Shown piece after piece: positions 1-10,229 of a stretch of DNA of 64,000 nucleotides. A program made the position numbers and the translations under genes. How positions within the stretch are numbered: the stretch's first letter is position 1; each line of letters starts with the position of its first letter. The notes under the pieces are model-generated. The model searched no databases, was not told the origin of the DNA, and saw only the letters and a program-made list of their open reading frames with translations. The DNA lies in contig JAPDFW010000068.1 of NCBI GenBank assembly GCA_028826165.1, forward strand, positions 62,001 through 126,000. The letters are read 5' to 3'. This DNA comes from Anaeramoeba ignava (taxonomy: Eukaryota; Metamonada; Anaeramoebidae).

Positions 1-33
1 TCACTATATCCTCCAAATATTGATATTTTATTG

Positions 34-1431
34 TCAAATTTTGATTTGAATCAGAACCAAAGTTTGTCCTTGTTTATCGCAAATGGAATGGAATTTTTTT
101 GGTTCTTTTGAATTTGAAAGAATTTTAACAGCATTTTTCATGAAAATTGGATCATTGATCCATTCCTCTAAATACATTTTATAATTGTAAATTTTTTCAA
201 TATAATTTAGGTTTTGGGAATTGCTTGGACTTTTGTTTTTTCTTTTGTTTTTGTTTTGCTTTTCTCTGTTGGATTTTTTTCTGTTTTTTGGACTTTGTTT
301 CGGTTTTTCTTTTTGTTGGAGTGAATCTTCTTGATCCTTAAATATATTTTGTGATTGTAATATTGTTGAATCCCAAGGACAAGAAATCCATTTCAATAGA
401 ATTTTTTCTGAAGGAAAATATGTTTTGTTTTGTTTATAACGTTCCACAAAACCCTCTTCATGAATTCTATATTTTGATTCTATTTCCTTGAAAACTGGAT
501 GATCTTCAATATCTAAATATTTGTTTTTGATATTAATTAAAGAATCTAAAGGTCGGAAAAGTTCATTTTGCTTGATTTTTTCTGGGTTGATTGAATGGGT
601 TGCAATCATTGAATTTATGAAGGAACTTTCTTGCGGATCTTTGTAATCTTGTGGGATGTATATTATCTGATTGTTGATTTGATTTTTTTCTTGGGATTTG
701 AATTCATGCTCGTAATTTTTAATCCATTTTTTAAAAAATTCTTGCTGCTTTTCAATCAATACATGTCTTTCAAGAAACTCTAACAAAGTTCCTTTTGATA
801 AAATGGGTGGAATTTCTTTGAAATATGGGATCCAAAAAAAGTTATTTGATATAAAACTAAGAAAATAATTAAAGCTTTTTGGGAATTGATTTTTGAAAAG
901 GGAAATTTTTTCTGGGAAATCCTTGATAATATTGAACAATTTAATCAATTTAAGATATGGTTGGAACAATTCTTTTGAAAGAATAATGTTGTTGTGATCT
1001 TTTTCCAAATCAATATTTATATTTTTTTCAAAATCAACACTTGGTTTTTTTTCCAAATTAATTTTTGTTTGATTTTCCGAATCAATATTTGCTTCGTTTT
1101 CAAAATGATTCCAAATTGGTATTAATATTTCAGGATAAATATAGTTTTTGTTTTTTTGAAAGAAATCAATGATTTCATTTTCAATTTCTTTGAAATTTGG
1201 ATGAAGTTTTTTGTTATAAATAAAATAAAGAATATTTTTGAAAATTTCTTCTGGAATTTCAATTTTTATTTTGTGATTGTTTTTCTGTTTTTTTAATATA
1301 TTGATTATAAATGGCCAGCCAGAAAATGTAAGAAGATGTTTATGAGATAAAAATTGTTGATTTGATAAAATAAATTTTATATCTGAAAATTTTTGAATTG
1401 GTTGATCTTTATTTTGATCCCAAACAAACAT
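34..1431 (-). CDS. BTB/POZ-domain protein
   Basis: The 465-residue reading frame starts at an ATG and has no intron. Residues about 15-80 look like a BTB/POZ fold: FSDIKFIL, then SHKHLLTFSGWPF, then PEEIFKNILYFIYNKKLHP. This is the usual order of the D-x-x-F strand, the H-K-x-x-L helix and the F-x-x-x-L-x-Y-I-Y segment. BTB domains mediate dimerisation and often link substrates to Cullin-3 ligases; that role is inferred from the family and not shown here. The middle is rich in Asn, Glu and Lys, and residues about 350-390 form a strongly basic Lys/Arg/Asn/Ser tract. The stop lies only 34 bases from the window edge, so a further 3' exon outside the window cannot be excluded. It is divergent from importin-5 across 157 bases. 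Specific function unknown. Confidence 0.75.
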   Translation of the reverse strand: MFVWDQNKDQPIQKFSDIKFILSNQQFLSHKHLLTFSGWPFIINILKKQKNNHKIKIEIPEEIFKNILYFIYNKKLHPNFKEIENEIIDFFQKNKNYIYPEILIPIWNHFENEANIDSENQTKINLEKKPSVDFEKNINIDLEKDHNNIILSKELFQPYLKLIKLFNIIKDFPEKISLFKNQFPKSFNYFLSFISNNFFWIPYFKEIPPILSKGTLLEFLERHVLIEKQQEFFKKWIKNYEHEFKSQEKNQINNQIIYIPQDYKDPQESSFINSMIATHSINPEKIKQNELFRPLDSLINIKNKYLDIEDHPVFKEIESKYRIHEEGFVERYKQNKTYFPSEKILLKWISCPWDSTILQSQNIFKDQEDSLQQKEKPKQSPKNRKKSNREKQNKNKRKNKSPSNSQNLNYIEKIYNYKMYLEEWINDPIFMKNAVKILSNSKEPKKFHSICDKQGQTLVLIQIKI

Positions 1432-1588
1432 AATTTTTTTTTAATTTTAAAAAAAAAAGAAAAAATGAAAATTAAATTTTTTTTCATTTTTTCCTTTTTT
1501 TTCTAATAAACAATTCAATTTAAAAAAATTTCAGTTTAAAAATTTAAAACAAAATTAATTTAAAAAAAAATTTTTTTTTATGTGATAA
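1432..1588. promoter_or_regulatory. Divergent intergenic region, BTB gene / importin-5
   Basis: The 157 bases between two divergently oriented start codons are almost pure A and T with oligo-A and oligo-T runs. Both promoters and both 5' leaders must fit here unless they overlap genes. I see no defined motif beyond the homopolymer runs. Confidence 0.4.
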
Positions 1589-4500
1589 ATGGATCAAAAC
1601 GAAGCACAACTTTTTGAAGAAATTTTAATTAATATTTTATCACCAAATAATTTTTTAAGAGGAGAAGCTGAAGAAAAATATAAAAGTCTTTTAGAAAACA
1701 ATTCAGAATTATGTCTTTTTTCTTTAATAGATCGATTAGAAAATTCAAATCAACAAAAAGTATTTTTATTTTAAAAAAAAAAAATTAATTAATTTATAAA
1801 AAATAAAAAAAAAATTTTTTTCATAAATAAAAAAAAAAGAAACCAAAATTTAACAGAAAAATATTTAATTTAATTTAATTTTAATTTTATTTAATTTATT
1901 ATTTATTTTAATTTTATTATTTATTTAGGTTAAAGATTTATCAATGATTTTATTAAGACAATCTGTTATTCATAATTTTTTAGATGGTGAAAAATTATTC
2001 AATTTAATTCCTAAAGAATCTCAAGAATTAATTAAAAAAAAATTACTTGAGAATATAATGATTCAAACTACAAAATCTACACAAAAAAAAGTATGTGATG
2101 TTATTGCAGCAATTGGAGCAAATCAAACAAAAGAAGGTAATTTTTTAATCAAACAAAATAATCAGAAATTTAAATTTAAAACAAATTTAAATTCAAAACA
2201 AATTTAAAACAAATTTAATTGAAAACAAATTTAAATTGAAAACAAATTTAAATTGAAAACAAATTTAAATTGAAAACAAATTTAAAACAAATTTAAATTG
2301 AAAACAAATTTAAAACAAATTTAATCAGAAATTTAAATTGAAAACAAATTTAATTTAAAACAAATTTAAATTGAAAACAAATTTAAAACAAATTAATCAG
2401 AAATTTAAATTGAAAACAACTTAAATTCCAAATTAAATTGAAAACAAAATAATCAGAAATTTAAATTTAAAACAAATTTAATTGAAAACAAATTAAATTA
2501 CAAATTAAATTGAAAACAAATTTAATTGAAAACAAATTAAATTACAAATTAAATTACAAATTAAATTACAAATTAAATTAAAAACAAATTTAATTACAAA
2601 TTAAATTAAAAACAAATTAAATTACAAATTAAATTACAAATTAAATTACAAATTTAAAACAAATTTAAAACAAATTTAAATTTAAAACAAATTTAAAACA
2701 AATTTAAATTGAAAACAAATTTAAAACAAATTTAATTGAAAACAAATTTAAAACAAATTTAAATTGAAAACAAATTAAATTTAAAACAAATTTAAAACAA
2801 ATTAAATTGAAAACAAAATAATCACAAATTTAAATTACAAACAAATTTAAATTGAAAACAAATTAAATTCAAAACAAATTAAATTAAAAACAAATTTAAA
2901 ACAAATTTAAAACAAATTTAAAACAAATTTAAAACAAATTTAAAACAAATTTAAAACAAATTTAAAACAAATTGAAATTGAAAACAAATTTAAATTTAAA
3001 ACAAATTTAAATTAAATTACAAAAATTAAATTAATTACAAATTTAAAACAAATTAAATTTAAAACAAATTAAATTGAAAACAAATTAAATTACAATTTAA
3101 ATTTAAATTTAAATTAAATTAATTACAAATTAAATTAAATTCAAAAAAATTATAAAAAATTTTTTATTCCTTTGTCTCTTTAAAAGATCGTTGGCCGGAA
3201 TTAATTCCTTATTTGATGAAAATATTTCAAGATTCACAAGATTCTGTTAAAGAAAATATTTTTTATATTATTGAACAATTATCAATATGTTCAGGACCAA
3301 TTGTTGATAAATATGATGTTGATTTTTTTCCTTTATTTGAGGAATTTATGAAATCACAATATTCTGTTGGAATTCGAGTAGCAAATTTTAAAGCAATTTC
3401 AAGTTTTATTATTCTTATTCCTAAATCTGCTCGAATTAAATATCAAAATTTAATTCCTTCTATGTTTGAATTATTACAAGAATGTATTAATCTTGGTGAT
3501 TTTGATATTTGTGAACAAATTATACAAGAATTAATTGATTCTGCTGAATTAATTCCAAAGTTTTTTTTACCTCATATTTCTACAGTTGTTGATTATGTTA
3601 TTTCAATTACAACTTTGAATGATATTGATGAAAATATCCTTTTCCTTTTAAAATTCAAAATTCAACATTTATTTAAATAATTCAACATTTAAAATTCATT
3701 TAAATAATTCAACATCCAAAATTTATTATTTTCATTCATATTTATTTTCTTTGACTTAAAATAATTTTGTCAATTTTGACTTTTTAATGAATTTTTTTTT
3801 AATTACGTATTAGAAGGCTTGCATTAGAATTTTTAATCACAATTACACAAAAAGGAAAACCAATGATTAAAGGGATACCTAATTTCTTAGAAAGAATAAT
3901 ACCTATTACACTTGAAATCATGACTGATATAGAAGATGATGATAATTGGCAAAATTCATTTGTAAGCAATTAATTAAAATTTAATTAAAATTAAAATTAA
4001 AATTAAAATTAAAATTAAAATTAAAATTTAAATTAAAATTCATTTATAAAATTAAAATTTATTTATAAAATTAAAATTATAATTAAAATTAAAATTAAAA
4101 TTAAAATTAAAATTCAAAATTAAAATTAAAATTAAAAGAAAAATGAAACTGAAGTTTCTAATATTGATGTTGGAGAAAGTTTTCTTGATAGATTATCATT
4201 ATCATTAGGAGGAGAAAAAGTAGTACCAATAGCATTTCCACATATATCTACATTATTAGACTCGAATGATTGGAAACACAATTATGCAGGATTATATGCA
4301 ATAAGTTCAATAGGGGAAGGTAGTAAGGAAACAATAAGAGAGCATTTAGAATCAGTTATAAACAAAATAATCCCATTTTTCCAACATGAAAATCCACGAA
4401 TCAGATTTGTAGCATCAACAACAATTGCGCAAATGAGTATTGATTTTGAACCATATATTCAGAATGATTATCATGATTTAATTATTCCGGCTATTTTCCA

Positions 4501-6655
4501 AGTTTTACAAGATTCAGATTTCCCAGTTCTTCAAGCTCGTGGTGCGACTACTCTTATTAATTTCTCTACTAATTGTCCAACTGATATTTTGGAACCTTAT
4601 GCTGAAGATCTTTTGAAAAAACTTGTGGAGTTGTTGCAAATTGATCAAATTATTGTTCAACAAGAAGTTGTTACTGCAATTGCTTCTATTGCAAATTCAT
4701 GCACAAATATTTTCACAATTGTATAAAAATTGATTTATAAAATTAAAATTTATTTATAAAATTTATTTATAAAATTTAATTTATAAAATCAAAATTCATT
4801 TATAAAATTAAAATTCATATTAAATTAAATTTATAAAATTAAAATTCATTTATAAAATTAAAATTCATTTATAAAATTAAAATTCATATTAAATTTATAA
4901 AATTAAAATTCATTTATAAAATTTAAAAAGTATTACGACGAATTAATGAAATACCTCAAAAGTATCCTTATAAACGCAACAGATGAAAAATACTTAGTTC
5001 TTCGAGGAAAAACATTTGAATGTGTATCATTTATTGCACTTGCAGTAGGAAAAGAAATATTTATAAAAGATGCATTTGAAATATTAAATTTAATGGTTGA
5101 AACAGAAAAAAATATTAGCAAAGAAGATCCTCAACTGGATTATTTCGTGCACTCTTACACAAACATATCGCAAGTGCTGAAGCAATCATTTGCACCTTAT
5201 CTTGAGAACATACTTCCGAAGATCCTTGAGCAAGCAGGACAAGCTATTGACCAATATTTTTTAGATGAAATTGATGAAGATGACGATATTGATTTTGATG
5301 ATTTCACTGTGGTTGTTTCTGTGGACAAGCAGTTCGGAATCAAGACATCAATTCTTGAGGAGAAAGCTTCAGCAATATCATTACTTTATAACTTCGCGTC
5401 TGAAGTTGAAGAGGAATATTTTCCGTTTGTGGAAACAACTTACCAGACAGTGTCACCAATGCTGGATTTCACTGTTGACTCCAATATCAGAACACTTTCA
5501 ACAGTATGTATCACCGAGCTTGCTAAGTGTGTTATTGCGGCGTTTGAAGCTAAGTCACCAAATGCCGATCGGCAATATGTTAATAACTTCGTGGCGCTTG
5601 TGTGCGATCGATTCTGCGAAATTTTGAAAAAAGAAAATCAAACGATCGTTATTGCAGAAATTATTGATGGCATCGGTCAAATCTTCCAGACAGCAAAAGG
5701 CATTGTTGATTCCGCAAGAATCACGCAGGTCTTCGAAATCCTTCCCTTTGTTCTCGAGGCTAGCTACAAAAGGCAGCTCAATATCGAGCAGGAAACACAA
5801 AATGAAGACTCAGAAGACGATGATTACGAAGATGATGATGTCGAAACTCAAATGAAGAAAAAAGAAACCATTGAGAAGGAGATTAATCTCAACATCCTTG
5901 ATATTATTACACAGTCGTTTCTTTTCCACAAAGACACGTTTCTCGGGTTTTTTGATGCGAAAATTTATGAATACTATCGCGGACTTTCAGAGTCCCAAAA
6001 TAACTTCCACATCCATCTTTCAATCTGTGTGTTTGTCGATATTGTCGAGACAGGCGACTTGAACGCCTTTGCGAACTACTGGCAACATTTCGGCCCCATT
6101 GTCCTGAATTCCATCTCTTCAGAAGATCCACAATTGCGTCAATCTTCGGTTTACTCAGCAGGCGCCTGCGCAAAGTTTGGAGCTGATCTGTTTGCCCCAT
6201 CTGCTCCTCAGTTTCTTCAAGCGCTTGCAGACGTTATACAGGCTCAAGACTCCCGCGAAGAGCCCTTTGCAACTGCAACAGATAACGCTATTGGAGCATT
6301 TGGCAAAATTTGCTTTTTTCAACCGCAAAATATTCCTCTTCAAAATTCGTTGAATCTCTGGCTCTCCTTTCTTCCTGTTCAAAACGATCCTGATGAATCC
6401 GTTGCTACTTACTCTCTTCTTTGCGATTTTATCGAACAAAAATCTTCCCTTGTTTTTGGTAGGAATAATAAAAATGTTCCCCATGTTTTGGCTATTATTG
6501 CTCAAGTTATTGATACTGATCTTGTTGATAAAGTAGTTGCTCAACGAATGACAAAGATTGTTACTTCAATTAAATCAACTTTTGGTCAGAAATTTAATAC
6601 TTTTTTGAGAATGATAAAACCAAGAAAACTTGCTAATCGTTTAACTAAATTTTAA
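1589..6655 (+). CDS. IPO5: Importin-5 (karyopherin beta-3 / Kap121 family)
   Basis: This nuclear import receptor binds cargo and RanGTP through HEAT repeats. Six exons rebuild an unbroken 1095-residue protein, the normal size for the family (about 1090-1100): 1589-1759, 1929-2136, 3187-3633, 3807-3961, 4139-4720, 4931-6655. Recognisable segments are YYDELMKYLKSI, LRGKTFECVSFIALAVGKE, FGIKTSILEEKASA and the C-terminal SVYSAGACAKFGADLF and ATYSLLCDFIEQKSSLVFGRNN. Two acidic loops lie at about residues 634-646 and 812-826. Four introns are GT-AG. Intron 3 (3634-3806) instead runs from ATATCCTTTT to AC and restores the frame as DESIRRLALEF. Introns 2, 4 and 5 are A-rich repeat arrays. The last exon is noticeably less AT-rich than the 5' exons. 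Confidence in family and exon structure is high, because all splice phases agree. Confidence 0.93.
2137..3186 (+). repeat. Importin-5 intron 2, AACAAATTTAAATTG-type repeat array
   Basis: The 1050-base GT-AG intron consists almost wholly of short interchanging units such as AAACAAATTTAA and AAATTGAAAACAAATTT. It ends with a pyrimidine stretch and AAAAG. The sense strand carries long A runs and few T runs. No coding content is visible. Confidence 0.85.
3634..3806 (+). other. AT-AC intron with U12-type donor (importin-5 intron 3)
   Basis: Exon 3 ends GAT GAA A, and the next bases are ATATCCTTTTCC, which matches the known U12-dependent AT-AC donor consensus (ATATCCTTT). The 3' end is TTTTAATTAC, so the intron closes with AC. 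Joining A to GT ATT AGA AGG gives DESIRRLALEFLITITQKG, which is in frame and fits the HEAT repeat of importin-5. Reading on without splicing meets a stop at 3678. No GT-AG pair in the interval gives an open, sensible join. A candidate branch region (CTTTTTAATGA) lies about 20 bases before the acceptor and is a weak match to the U12 consensus. The intron is 173 bases long. Confidence 0.8.
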
Positions 6656-8230
6656 ATTCAAATTTAATCAGAAAACAATTTAATGAATAAATTTAATCAG
6701 AAAACAATTTAATTATCAAATTTAATCAGAAAACAATTTAATTAACAAATTTAATCAACAAATTTAATTAACAAATTTAATTAACAATTTAATTAACAAA
6801 TTTAATTAACAAATTTAATTAACAATTTAATAAACAAATTTAATTATCAAATTTAATTATCAAATTTAATTATCAAATTTAATTATCAAATTTAATGAAA
6901 AAATTTAATCAGAAAACAATTTAATTATCAAATTTAATTATCAAATTTAATTATCAAATTTAATTAACAAATTTAATTAACAAATTTAATTATCAAATTT
7001 AATTATCAAATTTAATTAACAAATTTAATGAAAAAATTTAATCAGAAAACAATTTAATTAACAAATTTAATTAACAAATTTAATTAACAAATTTAATCAG
7101 AAAACAATTTAATTAACAATTTAATTATCAAATTTAATTATCAAATTTAATTAACAATTTAATCAGAAAACAATTTAATTAACAAATTTAATTAACAATT
7201 TAATTAACAAATTTAATTAACAAATTTAATCAGAAAACAATTTAATTATCAAATTTAATTAACAAATTTAATTAACAAATTTAATCAGAAAACAATTTAA
7301 TTAACAAATTTAATCAGAAAACAATTTAATTAACAAATTTAATTAACAAATTTAATTATCAAATTTAATCAATTTAATTATCAAATTTAATTAACAAATT
7401 TAATTAACAAATTTAATCAGAAAACAATTTAATTAACAAATTTAATTAACAAATTTAATCAACAAATTTAATCAGAAAACAATTTAATGAACAATTTTAA
7501 TTAACAAATTTAATTAACAAATTTAATTATCAAATTTAATTAACAATTTAATTATCAAATTTAATCAGAAAACAATTTAATTATCAAATTTAATTAACAA
7601 TTTAATTATCGAATTTAATTATCAAATTTAATCAACAAATTTAATTATCAAATTTAATTATCGAATTTAATTAACAAATTTAATTAACAAATTTAATTAA
7701 CAAATTTAATTAACAATTTAATTAACAAATTTAATCAGAAAACAATTTAATTAACAAATTTAATTAACAAATTTAATCAGAAAACAATTTAATTAACAAA
7801 TTTAATTATCAAATTTAATTAACAAATTTAATCAGAAAACAATTTAATCAGAGAACAAATTTAATTATCAAATTTAATTATCAAATTTAATTAACAAATT
7901 TAATTATCAAATTTAATTAACAAATTTAATTATCAAATTTAATTAACAATTTAATCAGAAAACAATTTAATTAACAAATTTAATCAGAAAACAATTTAAT
8001 TAACAAATTTAATTAACAAATTTAATCAGAAAACAATTTAATTAACAAATTTAATTAACAATTTAATTATCGAATTTAATCATCAATTTAATTATCAATT
8101 TTAATTATCAAATTTAATGAAACAATTTAATCTTTTCTCTCTTTTTTTTAGAAATAAAATTTAAAAATTAAAAATAAAATTTCGAATTTTTTAATTTTCA
8201 TTTTTTTAATTTTCATTTTTTTTTAAAAAA
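6656..8230. repeat. Long low-complexity spacer, TTTAATTAACAAA / TTTAATCAGAAAAC units
   Basis: The 1.57 kb between importin-5 and the next + strand gene is an irregular tandem array of three related units: AACAAATTTAATT, ATCAAATTTAATT and CAGAAAACAATTTAATT. No reading frame of note is present. Near 8130-8150 a pyrimidine tract followed by TTTTTTTTAG looks like a splice acceptor, so part of the array could be a 5' UTR intron of the 8231 gene. Confidence 0.85.
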
Positions 8231-10034
8231 ATGCAAAACTCAAAAATTGATCCAAAACAACAACAATTACAATTAAGTTTAAAAGAACTTGCAAGAGTAA
8301 ATATTGAGCATAAAAAACTTCTTAAACAATTAGAAATTGAAGAAGTAGCGAAAACACAAATGCTTCAAGAAAAACAAAAACTCCAAAAACAAAACTCAGA
8401 TCTTCAAAAAGAAATTAAAAATTTAACAGAAAAAAATGAAAAACTTGAAAATCAATTAAAAGAAAATCAAAATCAAAATCAAAATCAAAATCAAGATCAA
8501 GAATATGTTATTGAACAGAATTTACTTGATAAAATAGAGAGCTTTAATATCTCAATTGAAAATACTGATGCTAATTCTGTTGTTTATGTTTTATTGGAGC
8601 AATTATCACAACAAACTGAAAATTTTTCAAGTTTAAAATCTTTAAATGAATCTCTTCAACAAACACTTCAACAAAAAGAAGAGAAAATTGAAAAATATAA
8701 AAATAAATCAAAATCAATGAAATCAGAAATCCTAAAAGAAAAGGAATCTTTTAATCAAATCCAAAATGAAAAAATTCAATTAGAAAATCAAATCAAATTA
8801 TTAGAAAATCAAATTCAAAATCAAAATCAAAATCAAAATCAAGAAAACCAAACAAAATCTCCAAATCAAAATCAAATTGAAATTCATAATATTAAAGAAA
8901 AATACAAGAAATTAAAAAAGGAAAATAAATTGATTCTTGAGCAAAAAAACAAACTCGAAAATCAAGTTTCTCTTCTTAATTCAGAAAAATCTAAGATCGA
9001 ATCAAAATATCAAAAATATCAAAATAAATCTCAATCTGTTAAATCAGAACTCAAAAAAGAAAAGGAATCTTTTATTCAAATCCAAAATGAAAAAATTCAA
9101 TTAGAAAACCAAATCAAATTATTACAAACTCAAAACCAAGAAAACCAAACAAAACTTCCAAATCAAATTCAAGATACTTCAAAGCTTCATAACATTAAAG
9201 AAAAATACAAGAAAATTAAAAAAGGAAAATAAATTGATTCTTGAGCAAAAAAACAAACTTGAAACTCAAGTTATGTTTCTTAACTCAGAAAAAAGCAAAC
9301 AAGAAGAAAAATATCAAAAATATCGTAAAAAATTTGAAAATTTAGATAAATCAATTGAAAAGGAAAGAAAAATTGAGAAAAATTTCACAACAGAAAATAT
9401 TGAAAATAAAGTAATTCAACAAAATAAGATTTCTATTCTTGAAGAACAAATTAAAAACCTTAAAAATGAAAAGCAAACTCAAATTGAAAAAAAGAAGCAA
9501 TATAAGAAAACAATTAATCAAAATAAGGAAGAACTTGAGCAAATTAAATTGCAATTAGAAGAATCAAAAAAGGAAGTTGAAGAATTAAAAAATCAACTTA
9601 AATCATATTCAGAAAATTCAAACCAAAATCAATTTGAAGAAAATCAAAATCAATTTGAAGAAAATCAAAATCAATTTGAAGAAAATCAAAATCAATTTGA
9701 AGAAAAAGAAAATCAAATTAAAGAACAACAAATTCAAATTAAAGAAAAAGAAAATCAAATTGAAGAAAAAGAAAAGCAAATTGAAGAAAAAGAAAAGCAA
9801 ATCAAAGAACAACAAATTCAAATTGAAAAACAACAATTTCAAATTGAACAACAAAAACAAATTGAAAAACAATCACAAGAAATGGAAACAGCTTCTAAAA
9901 TAATTTCCGAAAATAATCAACTTAAATTAAAAATTAAAGAATTAATGATCCAAATTCAAATAAATCGATTAAATCTTCCTAAATTAAAAGAAAAGTTTGA
10001 GAATTTTGAATCTTTTCAACTTTATCGAAAATAA
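8231..10034 (+). CDS. Coiled-coil protein with an internal duplication, +1 frame change
   Basis: This is a Gln/Asn/Lys/Glu-rich coiled coil of about 600 residues with no recognisable catalytic domain. A block of about 110 residues occurs twice in tandem: copy 1 includes KSEILKEKESFNQIQNEK and KEKYKKLKKENKLILEQ, copy 2 includes KSELKKEKESFIQIQNEK and KEKYKKIKKGK. In copy 2 the frame ends at AAA-TAA (9230-9232), and the matching text KLILEQKNKLETQV continues in the +1 frame. Compared with copy 1 there is one extra A in a short A run, so the gene is read as one protein interrupted by a one-base insertion or a +1 shift. Residues about 460-560 carry ENQNQFE and EKENQIKE repeats. Function unknown; tethering or scaffold roles are typical for such proteins. 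Confidence 0.65.
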
Positions 10035-10229
10035 TAAAAACATTTCAATTTAAATTTCAATTTAAAAAAAAAATCCTTTTTGTTTTGTTTTGTTTTTGTT
10101 TTGTTTTTTTTGAATGGAAAAATTTATTTTGATTGAAAAAAAAAAATTGGTTTTTTTTGTTATTTAAAAAAAAATCAAATCTTATTTGGAAAAAAAGAAA
10201 AGAAGAGAAAAAAATGAATATGAAAAGAT
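10035..10229. other. Convergent 3' intergenic region
   Basis: The 195 bases between the stops of the coiled-coil gene and AP-1 gamma hold T-rich and A-rich runs only (TTTTGTTTTGTTTTTG and poly-A). Both transcripts must end in or across this space. No structure is resolved. Confidence 0.35.
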
